NCBI GenBank assembly: GCA_002391065.1
Contig: DGRP01000139.1
Location: 1-53,306, forward strand
Length of the DNA stretch: 53,306 nt
Direction of reading: 5' to 3'
DNA from: Ruminococcus sp. UBA4385
GTDB lineage: Bacteria > Bacillota_A > Clostridia > Oscillospirales > Ruminococcaceae
The notes under the pieces were generated by a model. It did no database searches. It had not been told where the DNA came from and was given only the letters and a program-made list of their open reading frames with translations. The translations under genes and the position numbers were made by a program. Positions 1-8,495 of this stretch are shown piece after piece (position 1 is the first letter of the stretch; each line of letters starts with the position of its first letter).

Positions 1-472
1 CGTCGCCGATGTAGCACATTTTCAGACCGTTGAAGGTGCCCTTGAACTCACGGATAGTCATAAGGTCTGCAAGCACCTGACAAGGGTGGCAGAAATCTGT
101 CAGACCGTTGATTATCGGGATAGAGCCGTACTCAGCGAGGTCTTCGACCTCCTTCTGCTCAAAGGTACGGATCATAATTCCGTCAAGGTAACGGGAGAGA
201 ACTCGTGCTGTGTCCTGAACAGGCTCTCCCCTGCCGATCTGAAGGTCACGGTTAGAAAGGAACAGTGCCTGACCGCCAAGCTGATACATTCCTGTCTCAA
301 AGCTTACACGGGTACGGGTAGAGGATTTCTGGAATATCATTCCGAGGGTCTGACCCTTTAAGATGTGGTGTGTTATGCCGTTTTTGTTCTCATATTTGAG
401 CTGGTCGGCAAGGTTAAGTATCTCCATAATCTCGTCAGTTGACAGATCGAGCATTTTAAGTAAGTGTTTCAT
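1..472 (-). CDS. argF: Ornithine carbamoyltransferase, N-terminal part (cut by window edge)
   Basis: Joins ornithine and carbamoyl phosphate to give citrulline in arginine synthesis (cytoplasm). Translated by eye from the ATG at 470-472, the product begins MKHLLKMLDLSTDEI and contains the carbamoyl-phosphate loop STRTR (about residue 50) and the HPCQ motif (about residue 130), both diagnostic of the transcarbamylase family. A GGAGG ribosome site lies 6 bases before the start. The gene follows argD by only 12 bases, so it looks like a downstream member of the arginine operon. About 157 codons are visible; the ornithine-binding half lies outside the window. Aspartate carbamoyltransferase is less likely because of the argD linkage. 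Confidence 0.95.
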   Translation of the reverse strand, partial: MKHLLKMLDLSTDEIMEILNLADQLKYENKNGITHHILKGQTLGMIFQKSSTRTRVSFETGMYQLGGQALFLSNRDLQIGRGEPVQDTARVLSRYLDGIMIRTFEQKEVEDLAEYGSIPIINGLTDFCHPCQVLADLMTIREFKGTFNGLKMCYIGD

Positions 473-484
473 CGTTGTCCTCCA

Positions 485-1666
485 TTATTCTGATAATACT
501 TTTTCAAGGATAGCAAGACCCTTATCGATCTCTTCATAGGTTATTGTGAGAGGCGGCAGGAACCTTAGCTTTTCCTTGGCTGTAAGTGCGAGCAGGCCGT
601 TGTCAAGGCAGGCCTTGCAAACATCTGCTGCCTTTTTGTTCTTGAAGAGAACTCCGAGCATAAGGCCTGTTCCGGTTACATTCTCGACCTCATCGAGAGC
701 CATTAGCTTCTGATAGAGGTAATAGCCCTTTTGGCAGACCTCATCAAGGAAGCCCTCGGATAGAACTGTATCAAGAACTGCGTTACCTCCTGCACAGGCA
801 AGTGGGTTTCCGCCGAAGGTTGAGCCGTGAGTTCCCTTTGTGAGTACACCGCTTGTTTTCTCATTCATAAGGCAGGCACCTATCGGCACTCCGCCTGCAA
901 GGCCCTTAGCGAGTGTAGTGATGTCAGGCTTTACCCCGAAAAGCTGCGAGGTAAGCAGTGCGCCTGTTCTGCCGACACCTGTCTGCACCTCATCGGCTAC
1001 AGTGAGGATATCACGCTTTGCGCACTCCTCAAAGATAGCGTTAATGTACTCCTTATCGAGAGAGATTACTCCGCCCTCGCCCTGAACGAACTCAAACATT
1101 ACTGCGCAGACCTTGCCGTCATTCTCATCGAGCACCCTTTTCAGGTCGTCGATGTCATTTGCCTTTGCATTCACAAAGCCCTCAACAAAGGGAAAGAAGT
1201 AATTGTGGAAGATCTCCTGACCTGTTGCGGAAAGGGTAGCTATAGTTCTTCCGTGGAAGCTGTTCACAAGGGTAACTATGATGTTTCGCTCGGCGTCTTT
1301 TCCATACTTATCGAAGCTGTACTTTCTTGCAACCTTGATAGCGCACTCATTGGCTTCTGCTCCGCTGTTCCCGAAGAACACCTTGTCATAGCCTGCTGCC
1401 TCGCAAAGCTTTGATGCGAAATCGGCCTGTACCTTCGTGTAATAATAATTCGATGTGTGCTGTATGCTCCTGGCCTGAGCGCAGACTGCCTCAACCCATT
1501 TGTCATTGCAGTAACCGAGGCTGTTAGTGCCTATTCCCGAGCCGAAGTCAATATAGGTTTTTCCGTCCTCGGCTGTAGCGGTACGTCCCTCGCCCTTATC
1601 GAGCACAAGATCATAGCGCCCGTAGGTAGGAGCAACGTGTTCATTAAATTTTTCTATAGTATTCAT
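485..1666 (-). CDS. argD: Acetylornithine aminotransferase
   Basis: A class III PLP-dependent aminotransferase that converts N-acetylglutamate semialdehyde to N-acetylornithine. The open frame runs further upstream, but the ATG giving MNTIEKFNEHVAPTYGRYD is preferred: it has GGAGG nine bases upstream and starts just after the stop of the preceding gene (1671). That gives 393 residues, normal for the family. Visible marks include GNSGAEANE (PLP phosphate contact), VADEVQTGVGRTG (aspartate for the pyridine nitrogen) and TLAKGLAGGVPIGA, where the lysine would form the Schiff base. Position between argB and argF supports ArgD over other class III aminotransferases such as ornithine or GABA transaminases. 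Confidence 0.95.
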   Translation of the reverse strand: MNTIEKFNEHVAPTYGRYDLVLDKGEGRTATAEDGKTYIDFGSGIGTNSLGYCNDKWVEAVCAQARSIQHTSNYYYTKVQADFASKLCEAAGYDKVFFGNSGAEANECAIKVARKYSFDKYGKDAERNIIVTLVNSFHGRTIATLSATGQEIFHNYFFPFVEGFVNAKANDIDDLKRVLDENDGKVCAVMFEFVQGEGGVISLDKEYINAIFEECAKRDILTVADEVQTGVGRTGALLTSQLFGVKPDITTLAKGLAGGVPIGACLMNEKTSGVLTKGTHGSTFGGNPLACAGGNAVLDTVLSEGFLDEVCQKGYYLYQKLMALDEVENVTGTGLMLGVLFKNKKAADVCKACLDNGLLALTAKEKLRFLPPLTITYEEIDKGLAILEKVLSE

Positions 1667-1670
1667 TTTA

Positions 1671-2237
1671 TCATTCCTCCGCAGGCTTTTCTGCTTCATG
1701 CCTTTCCTCTCTGGAAACATTCGCCAGGAACATTCCCGCAGGATACTGTCTCAGCATTGTTACAAACTGCTGTTCATCAGCAGGAGAAAAGCCTGTTTTC
1801 TTTATTGTGTAGTTTTTATCTGCCCTTATCTGATAACTGCTTCCCGTATCGTTCACCTTTGTAATGTCAGAATAAAGCACTTCCGTTCTCTCGCCGTTCA
1901 TCTCAGCAGTGAAGCGATCCTCATAAAACTCATAATGCCACTGAAAATGCTCGTTCAGCACATGGGTATCCTGAACTGTGTTCTCGCCCATTGAAATAAA
2001 AAGCACTCTGCAAACCGTTGTTGCGGCTGTAAGGCCTGCTCCTATCAGGAGAACGACCCACCATTTCAGGTCAGTTGAACCGAGAAGCACAAGTATAATT
2101 ACAATTATCAGTGCATACGCAAGCATAAATGCTGATGCTATCTTTGAATTAGATTCATCATGCTCATTGTGCTGACCGTCAACGTAAAGTACCTTTTCGA
2201 CATTTGTATCATTTGAAAACAGTATTTTCTTTTCCAT
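1671..2237 (-). CDS. YcxB-like membrane protein
   Basis: 188 residues of unknown function. Two hydrophobic segments form a hairpin (about residues 33-52 and 59-82), followed by a soluble C-terminal part with a pattern (WHYEFYEDRFTAEMNGERTE, then YSDITKV) that resembles the YcxB-like family, in which a PH-like domain follows two membrane helices. It sits between argB (11-base gap) and argD (4-base gap), with a GGAGG site before its start, so it is translated from the arginine operon. Nothing in the sequence ties it to arginine chemistry. A role in the membrane is inferred only from the helices; family assignment is tentative. Confidence 0.75.
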   Translation of the reverse strand: MEKKILFSNDTNVEKVLYVDGQHNEHDESNSKIASAFMLAYALIIVIILVLLGSTDLKWWVVLLIGAGLTAATTVCRVLFISMGENTVQDTHVLNEHFQWHYEFYEDRFTAEMNGERTEVLYSDITKVNDTGSSYQIRADKNYTIKKTGFSPADEQQFVTMLRQYPAGMFLANVSREERHEAEKPAEE

Positions 2238-2248
2238 AAGCCCTCCGA

Positions 2249-3106
2249 TCAGACGAACTGAGTACCGATGCCTTCGCTTGTTAAAAGCTCTATAAGAATA
2301 GAGTGGGGAACTCTTCCGTCAATGATAACGGTCTTTTTAACTCCCCGTCTGACTGCCTCAACACAGCAGTCTATCTTAGGTATCATACCTCCGCTGATTA
2401 TGCCCGAGGCTTTAAGGTGAGGCACCTCACTGACATTTACCTGAGGGATAAGCGTTGATGGGTCGTCCTTGTCCTCAAGAAGACCAACTATATCGGTCAT
2501 AAGAACAAGATTCTCAGCTCTCAGGCACGAGGCTATTCTTGCTGCGGCAGTGTCAGCATTGATGTTATACGGCTGACCGTCCTCGCCGATGCCGACTGTT
2601 GCGATTATCGGGACATAGCCGTTATTGAGCGCATCAATTATAGGCTTTGTTGTGATTTTTCTTATCTCGCCGACATAACCGTAATCGGTCTCGGTGTCCA
2701 TTTTCTGAGCAAGTATAAGCTGTCCGTCACAGCCGCAGAGACCGAGTGCTCTTCCGCCGTGAAGTGTAAGGGCGCTTACAAGCTCCTTGTTGACCTTTCC
2801 GCAGAGAACCATTTTAACTATGTCCATAGTCTCTGCATCGGTGTATCTGAGACCGTTTATAAACCTGCTCTCAATGCCCACTCTTTTTAGCATGGAGTTT
2901 ATCTCGGGGCCGCCGCCGTGAACGAGCACTACCTTTATTCCTACCTCGGTGAGGAGAACTATGTCACTCATTACAGCTTCCTTGAGCTCATTATTTGTCA
3001 TGGCATTTCCGCCGTACTTGATGACCACTATCTTGTCATGATACTTCTGAATGTACGGAAGTGCATCAATAAGTATCTGACTGCGAATTTTATTTGAAAT
3101 ATCCAT
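2249..3106 (-). CDS. argB: Acetylglutamate kinase
   Basis: Phosphorylates N-acetylglutamate, the second step of the acetylated arginine pathway. 285 residues, family-typical. The amino acid kinase fold is shown by VVIKYGGNAM near the N-terminus (ATP-binding lysine and glycine loop), VLVHGGGPEI (substrate loop), NINADTAAARIA and the C-terminal SEGIGTQFV, which is close to invariant in ArgB. An N-terminal helix before the kinase core (residues 1-20) is the type often seen in arginine-inhibited hexameric enzymes, so feedback inhibition is possible but inferred. Lies 21 bases downstream of argJ in the same operon. Confidence 0.96.
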   Translation of the reverse strand: MDISNKIRSQILIDALPYIQKYHDKIVVIKYGGNAMTNNELKEAVMSDIVLLTEVGIKVVLVHGGGPEINSMLKRVGIESRFINGLRYTDAETMDIVKMVLCGKVNKELVSALTLHGGRALGLCGCDGQLILAQKMDTETDYGYVGEIRKITTKPIIDALNNGYVPIIATVGIGEDGQPYNINADTAAARIASCLRAENLVLMTDIVGLLEDKDDPSTLIPQVNVSEVPHLKASGIISGGMIPKIDCCVEAVRRGVKKTVIIDGRVPHSILIELLTSEGIGTQFV

Positions 3107-3127
3107 TTTACTTCACTTACCTTTTTA

Positions 3128-4414
3128 TCAGCTTCTGTAGTCGCCGTTTATCTTGACATAATCATAGGTCAGGTCACAGCCCCAGGCTGTTGCCTCTGCA
3201 CTGCCCTCTCCGAGTTCAACGTCTATAATTATCTCGTCTTCTGAAAGAACCTTCTTTGCAGTCTCCTCGGAAAATTCAATCCCTGCACCGTTTTTGCAGA
3301 CATCTATCTGTCCTGCCTCTGATGAGAGCGATACGTTTACCTTGTTTATATCAAAGTCAGCCTCGGCATAGCCTATTGCGCAGAGGATACGTCCCCAGTT
3401 TGCATCAGCGCCGAACATCGCACACTTGAAAAGAGGTGAGCAGATAACGCTCTTTGCAACGATTATCGCTGTGTCCTGATCCTGAGCACCCTTTACTCTG
3501 CATTCAAGAAGCTTTGTTGCGCCCTCGCCGTCTTTGGCAAGCATTTTTGTCATGTTCATAAGAACTATGTATAAAGCCTGCTTGAAGGTCTCATAATCCT
3601 CGCCCTCGGATTCTATCAGAGGGTTTTCGGCCATGCCATTTGCCATTACTGCAAGGGTATCGTTTGTGGACTGGTCGCCGTCAACAGAAAGGCAGTTATA
3701 GGTTATCTTCACCTTTTCTCTCAGAGCCTTGTCAAGCATATCAGCTGTGATATTGCAGTCGGTAGTCACAAGATTCAGAGTGGTAGCCATGTTCGGATGG
3801 ATCATTCCGCTGCCCTTGCCCATAGCGCCCATGCGGCAGACCTTTCCGCCGACTTTGAACTCAACTGCAATCTCTTTCTTGACTGTATCTGTGGTCATGA
3901 TAGCTTTTGCAGCCTCTTCATTCCTGTCATAAGCAAGCCCGGATACAAGCTCATCGATCTTATTTTCTACAGGCTCAATCGGGAACACCTGCCCGATAAC
4001 ACCTGTCTGTGCTACAAGCACCTCTTCGGGCTTGACATTTATGCGCTCGGCTGTAAGCTCACACATTCTGTAGGCTTTCTGCTCGCCGTCGGCATTGCAG
4101 GTGTTTGCATTCATTGAGTTGAATATAAACGCCTGAGCCTTGCCCGATGTGGCTTTCAGGTTTTTCTGAGATACCGTTACCGGTGCGCCCTTTACCTTAT
4201 TCTGAGTGAAGACCGCCGCTGTATTGCACATTTTATCACTTGCCACAAGACAGAGATCATTTTTCTTCACACCGAAGGGGCTGTCATTGCCGTCGCCCCC
4301 GGTCTTTTTTATTCCGCAGTACAGTCCGTTTGCCTTAAAGCCCCGAGGTGCGCACACGCCGCCCTCAAGATACTCAAAGCCCTCGAACTGAACCTTTGTT
4401 ATTTCTTTACTCAT
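3128..4414 (-). CDS. argJ: Bifunctional ornithine acetyltransferase / N-acetylglutamate synthase
   Basis: Moves the acetyl group from N-acetylornithine to glutamate, recycling it, and may also make N-acetylglutamate from acetyl-CoA. 428 residues. The self-cleavage and nucleophile site is visible as KGSGMIHPNMATTLNL, where the threonine becomes the N-terminus of the beta chain. Other family marks are VAQTGVIGQVFP, CLSVDGDQSTNDT and GADANWGRILCAIGY. No argA or argE is in the window, consistent with the cyclic pathway that ArgJ makes possible. Spaced 13 bases from the gene upstream and 21 from argB. Confidence 0.96.
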   Translation of the reverse strand: MSKEITKVQFEGFEYLEGGVCAPRGFKANGLYCGIKKTGGDGNDSPFGVKKNDLCLVASDKMCNTAAVFTQNKVKGAPVTVSQKNLKATSGKAQAFIFNSMNANTCNADGEQKAYRMCELTAERINVKPEEVLVAQTGVIGQVFPIEPVENKIDELVSGLAYDRNEEAAKAIMTTDTVKKEIAVEFKVGGKVCRMGAMGKGSGMIHPNMATTLNLVTTDCNITADMLDKALREKVKITYNCLSVDGDQSTNDTLAVMANGMAENPLIESEGEDYETFKQALYIVLMNMTKMLAKDGEGATKLLECRVKGAQDQDTAIIVAKSVICSPLFKCAMFGADANWGRILCAIGYAEADFDINKVNVSLSSEAGQIDVCKNGAGIEFSEETAKKVLSEDEIIIDVELGEGSAEATAWGCDLTYDYVKINGDYRS

Positions 4415-4427
4415 ATCATCATACCTT

Positions 4428-5774
4428 TCAGAGAAGTCCGTACTTATCTTTCAGTGAGAGTATTCTTCCGACGCTCTCATCTATTCTCGCTTCGGAGATA
4501 TCGCCGTCCTTTACAGCCTTGAGAAGCGCATTATAGGAGCTCTCAAGCGAGTTAGGCATAAGAACTATGTCCGCACCTGCATTTATCACCTTGATAACCG
4601 ATTCAGCCGCAGAGTAGTTATCCGCAACTGCGCCCATTCCGAGAGCGTCTGTAATGATAACTCCGTTATAGCCAAGCTCACCTCTGAGCTTATCAGTCAG
4701 AAGCGTTTTTGAAAGAGATGCGGGAAGCTTATCATCAGACACATTCGGAAGTGTAAGATGAGCTGCCATTATCATATCGGTCTTATCCATATTCTCGATA
4801 AAGGGGATAAGCTCCTGTCCTAAAAGCTCGTCCCAGGTCTTATCGACCTGAACATAGCCCGTATGTGTATCGGCAGAGGTATCTCCGTGACCAGGATAAT
4901 GCTTTATGCAGGTCATTATTTTCTGCTCATGGAAGCCGTCGATGCAGGCGCTTACCATTTCAGAAACTGTCTGCGCATCTGTGCCGAAGGATCTGTTTCC
5001 GATGACTGTATTGTCAGGGTTTGTGAATATGTCTGCAACAGGGGCAAAGTCAAGATTTACACCGTATTCAGTGAGATATGCACCTATTGAAGAGCCGACC
5101 TCCTTAGCCTTTTCGGGCATTTTGGTTTTGCCCACGCTCAGCATATTATCATAGCTTGCAACATTGAAATCGGGGTCATTTGCAATTCTTGCTACCTGAC
5201 CGCCCTCCTCATCAATTGAGATAAAGAGAGGATACTTTGAAGCCTCCTGCAGGTCTGCGCTGAGCTTTGTAAGCTGAGCAGGGTCTTTAACATTATTAGC
5301 AAAATAGATAACTCCGCCCACAGGGTACTTTTCGAGAGCTGCCTTCATATCATCGTCGCACCAGGTAACTCCGATGTCTCTGTTCTCATCTACCTCAAGA
5401 GTATCTGCCCTGATTATAAAAAGCTGACAGATTTTTTCCTCAAGTGTCATCTGCTTCATAAGCTCATTGGCTTTTGCGCTCACGATTACCTCCTTGGGTT
5501 CGGCAGGGGCAGGCTCAGCAGGAGCAGGCTCGGCAGGAGCTTTGTTACCCTCAGCAGCGCTTTCTGCAGGTGCAGCGGCTGCACTGTCAGCTGCGCTTTC
5601 ATCGCTCTTTGATGAGGGATCCGCGCTGCTGCTTACAGGTGCAACACCTGTCTCGGTAGGCTTGTATACAGGCCCTTTATCGTTTACTTCCTGATTAAGA
5701 TTTCCGCAGCCTGCAAAAGCTGTCATAGCCATCATTGCTGCAATTATAAGCTTTAGTCTGTATGTTTTCTTCAT
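4428..5774 (-). CDS. GH3 lipoprotein, NagZ-like beta-N-acetylhexosaminidase
   Basis: 448 residues. A lipoprotein signal (MKKTYRLKLIIAAMMAMTAF then AGC, cysteine 23) predicts anchoring on the outer face of the membrane. A linker rich in Ala, Glu and Pro (about residues 33-97, with APAEP repeats) precedes one GH3 catalytic domain. The NagZ signature KHYPGHGDTSADTH lies at about 291-304; in this subfamily its His and Asp act as the acid/base pair. The likely nucleophile is Asp376 in ITDALGMGAV. Such enzymes release N-acetylglucosamine from muropeptides or chitin fragments. Its start overlaps the argC stop by one base (TAATG), so it is translationally coupled inside the arginine operon, an odd place for a wall enzyme. 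Confidence 0.9.
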   Translation of the reverse strand: MKKTYRLKLIIAAMMAMTAFAGCGNLNQEVNDKGPVYKPTETGVAPVSSSADPSSKSDESAADSAAAAPAESAAEGNKAPAEPAPAEPAPAEPKEVIVSAKANELMKQMTLEEKICQLFIIRADTLEVDENRDIGVTWCDDDMKAALEKYPVGGVIYFANNVKDPAQLTKLSADLQEASKYPLFISIDEEGGQVARIANDPDFNVASYDNMLSVGKTKMPEKAKEVGSSIGAYLTEYGVNLDFAPVADIFTNPDNTVIGNRSFGTDAQTVSEMVSACIDGFHEQKIMTCIKHYPGHGDTSADTHTGYVQVDKTWDELLGQELIPFIENMDKTDMIMAAHLTLPNVSDDKLPASLSKTLLTDKLRGELGYNGVIITDALGMGAVADNYSAAESVIKVINAGADIVLMPNSLESSYNALLKAVKDGDISEARIDESVGRILSLKDKYGLL

Positions 5775-6721
5775 TATTCCAGTCCCTTCGTCTCGGAAAC
5801 CCCGAGCATAATATTCATATTCTGAACGGCTGCTCCCGATGCACCCTTTCCCAGATTGTCCAATCTTGACATCAGAAGTATCTGATCATCATTTCCGCAG
5901 ACGAAAAGCTGCATATCGTTAGTACCTGCTAAAGTGTTTGCTGCTATAAAGCCATCGGGAAGGGTTTCTGTTCCCTGAAGCTCCATCACCTTTACGAAGT
6001 GCTCGCCAGCATAGTGTTCGGAGAGTATCTCGTGGATATCGGCAGGTGTATAGCTCTTTGAAAGACATCTTGTTATCAGCGGCACTGAAACCACCATTCC
6101 GCTGTAGTAGTCATCAACTATCGGGTTGAACATCGGCTTGTATTTTAGACCGCAGACCGCCTGCATTTCAGGCAGGTGCTTGTGAGCCTGTGCAAGAGCA
6201 TACTGTCTCGGAGAGAACATCTCCTTTGTTTTGTTTTCGCCCTCCATAGCCTCGATCATTTTCTTTCCGCCGCCGCTGTAGCCCGAAACTGCGTGAGCAC
6301 TCAGCGGATAATCCTCGGGAAGAACTCCAGCCTTAACCAGCGGATACACAAGTGAGATAAAGCCGCTTGCATAACAGCCGGGATTTGCAACCCTCTTAGA
6401 GTTTTTTATCCTCTCTCTGTGAGCTTCCGAAAGCTCGGGGAAGCCGTAGTCCCAGCCTGCCGCCGTTCTGTGTGCGGTAGAGGCATCTATTATCCTTGTG
6501 TCGGGATTTGTACAGAGAGCTGCTGCCTCTATTGCTGCCGCATCGGGCAGGCAAAGGAAGGTTATATCAGACTCGTTTATAAGTCTTGCTCTCTCGGCAG
6601 AGTCCTTTCTCTTCTCCTCTGAGATAGTGAGAATCTCAATATCGTCTCTGCCCTCAAATCTCTCATATATCTGCAGACCTGTTGTGCCTGCACTGCCGTC
6701 AATAAATACTTTTGCCTTCAT
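5774..6721 (-). CDS. argC: N-acetyl-gamma-glutamyl-phosphate reductase, short (type 2) form
   Basis: Reduces N-acetylglutamyl phosphate with NADPH, the third step toward ornithine. The open frame extends 68 codons upstream, but the ATG at 6719-6721 giving MKAKVFIDGSAGTTGLQIYE is chosen: it has AGGAAG upstream and follows the previous stop by 2 bases. The resulting 315 residues match the short type 2 class rather than the roughly 345-residue type 1. Motifs: GSAGTTG (dinucleotide-binding loop), NPGCYASG with the catalytic cysteine, and the HAVSGYSGGGK segment. The upstream extension reads as the neighbouring gene out of frame. Confidence 0.95.
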   Translation of the reverse strand: MKAKVFIDGSAGTTGLQIYERFEGRDDIEILTISEEKRKDSAERARLINESDITFLCLPDAAAIEAAALCTNPDTRIIDASTAHRTAAGWDYGFPELSEAHRERIKNSKRVANPGCYASGFISLVYPLVKAGVLPEDYPLSAHAVSGYSGGGKKMIEAMEGENKTKEMFSPRQYALAQAHKHLPEMQAVCGLKYKPMFNPIVDDYYSGMVVSVPLITRCLSKSYTPADIHEILSEHYAGEHFVKVMELQGTETLPDGFIAANTLAGTNDMQLFVCGNDDQILLMSRLDNLGKGASGAAVQNMNIMLGVSETKGLE

Positions 6722-6723
6722 TT

Positions 6724-7128
6724 TTATCTTCCTGTCTTTCTGGATTTGTTTTTGTCCTTGCTTCCCTGTGAGGTCACAACGTTTCCTATTCCCGTCCCGA
6801 AGAGCACACACAATACCGTCAGCACTATGAAGTTCGGCACAACTGCTCTTGCGTCTTCGATGAAGATGAATTCTGCCACGCAGGCAGCTATCATCACTGT
6901 CGGAACGTACAGCTTCAGTCCGCACAGCCTTGTGAAGCGGAAGCAGGTCCAGCAGGTGATTACAGGATAAATTACCGTGAAGCTAAGAATGAACATCAGG
7001 TAGTTTACCGTAAGCCTTGCTGTCAGAAACCACATCAGGGCCGTAAGCCCCTCCCATATCAGCAGGTACACTGCCCCGCAGATAAGAGGTCTGCTCTCCA
7101 GTTTATTCTGCAAGCTTCGCACGGACAT
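6724..7128 (-). CDS. Small four-helix membrane protein of unknown function
   Basis: 134 residues with about four hydrophobic stretches (roughly 15-37, 42-60, 73-92 and 98-116) and a basic, charged tail ending SKDKNKSRKTGR. I do not recognise a family. The start overlaps the end of argH by 26 bases and no strong ribosome site is visible there, so translation may depend on coupling to argH; the true start could differ. The stop is 2 bases before the argC start. The position squeezed between argH and argC suggests co-transcription, but no function can be inferred. Confidence 0.7.
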   Translation of the reverse strand: MSVRSLQNKLESRPLICGAVYLLIWEGLTALMWFLTARLTVNYLMFILSFTVIYPVITCWTCFRFTRLCGLKLYVPTVMIAACVAEFIFIEDARAVVPNFIVLTVLCVLFGTGIGNVVTSQGSKDKNKSRKTGR

Positions 7129-8482
7129 ATTCTATCTGTGCCTTCACCGACTCAGGTGCAGGCCCTCCTGCTGCCTTTCTCTGCATTACGCAGGTATCAA
7201 GGCTGATAGCGTCATATACATCGGTATCGAAGGTCTCACACAGAGCCTTATACTCCTCTATCGGGAGAGTTTCAAGCGTCAGTCCCTTTTCTATGCAGGT
7301 ATGCACGAGAGTTCCCGTGATCTTATATGCGTCACGGAAAGGCAGACCCTTTTTAACCAGATAGTCAGCACAATCGGTTGCATTTATGAAGCCTCTTGCG
7401 GCTGCATTTCTCATATTATCGGGAAGCACCCTCATAGTTGCGAGCATAGGCTCGAAGGTCATGAGGCAAAGCTTCACTGTATCGCAGGCATCAAAGAGAG
7501 CCTCCTTGTCCTCCTGCATATCCTTGTTGTATGCAAGGGGCAGACCCTTGAGCATAGTAAGCAGTGTGTTCAGGTCTCCGTAAACTCTGCCTGTCTTTCC
7601 TCTGATGAGCTCGGCTATATCGGGGTTTTTCTTCTGAGGCATGATTGATGAGCCTGTTGCATAAGCGTCATCAAGCTCAACGAACTTAAACTCCCACGAG
7701 CACCAGAGGATTATCTCCTCGGAAAATCTTGACAGGTGCATCATAAGAAGCGACAGAGCCGATACGAACTCAACGCAGAAATCTCTGTCCGAAACGCCGT
7801 CAAGGGAGTTCTGGGTTATCTCATAAAAGCCCAGTGCATCACAGACCTGCTGTCTGTTGATAGGATAGGTGGTTGAGGCAAGTGCTCCGCTTCCAAGGGG
7901 CATTATGTTCGTTCTCTTGTAGCAGTCATCAATTCTGCCGAGGTCACGCAAAAGCATCATCGCATAAGCCATAAGATGATGGCCGAAGGTTATCGGCTGT
8001 GCCCTCTGTAAATGTGTATATCCGGGCATTACTGTTGTGAGGTTCTGCTCTGCAATTCTGGTTATTGTCTTTATCAGTGCAACAACCATTTCTCTTATCT
8101 CGCCGAGCTCATACTTGGCTGTCATTCTTACATCAAGTGCGACCTGGTCGTTTCTTGACCTTGCAGTGTGCAGTCTCTTTCCCGTATCTCCGAGCCTTTT
8201 TGTAAGCTCAGACTCCACGAACATATGGATATCCTCAGCCTCAGGGTCGATCTGCAAAGCACCGCTGTCAATGTCATCAAGTATGCCTTTAAGTCCCTCG
8301 ACTATCGCTTCGCTCTCGCTCTTGTCGATAATGCCGCAGTCTCCGAGCATTGTCGCATGAGCAATAGAGCCCTTTATATCAAATCTGTACATTCTGGCAT
8401 CAAAGGAAATTGAAGAGTTAAAGTCATTCACTCTCTCATCTATCTCCTTTGTAAACCTTCCTGCCCACATCATATTCGCCAT
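7103..8482 (-). CDS. argH: Argininosuccinate lyase
   Basis: Splits argininosuccinate into arginine and fumarate, the last step of the pathway. 459 residues, normal length. The fumarase/aspartase superfamily signature GSSIMPQKKNPD is present, with the catalytic serine in the flexible loop. The N-terminal MWAGRF and HTARSRNDQVALD segments and the TRSRNDQ-like loop are typical of ArgH. The start ATG follows a GAAAGG site, and the gene lies 13 bases after the stop of the preceding hypothetical gene. Confidence 0.97.
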   Translation of the reverse strand: MANMMWAGRFTKEIDERVNDFNSSISFDARMYRFDIKGSIAHATMLGDCGIIDKSESEAIVEGLKGILDDIDSGALQIDPEAEDIHMFVESELTKRLGDTGKRLHTARSRNDQVALDVRMTAKYELGEIREMVVALIKTITRIAEQNLTTVMPGYTHLQRAQPITFGHHLMAYAMMLLRDLGRIDDCYKRTNIMPLGSGALASTTYPINRQQVCDALGFYEITQNSLDGVSDRDFCVEFVSALSLLMMHLSRFSEEIILWCSWEFKFVELDDAYATGSSIMPQKKNPDIAELIRGKTGRVYGDLNTLLTMLKGLPLAYNKDMQEDKEALFDACDTVKLCLMTFEPMLATMRVLPDNMRNAAARGFINATDCADYLVKKGLPFRDAYKITGTLVHTCIEKGLTLETLPIEEYKALCETFDTDVYDAISLDTCVMQRKAAGGPAPESVKAQIEYVRAKLAE

Positions 8483-8495
8483 ATTAATTATCCTT

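Noticed and set aside
5467..5694. Ala/Gly/Ser-rich open frame antisense to the GH3 lipoprotein
   Set aside because: Shadow of the APAEP linker; no start signal.
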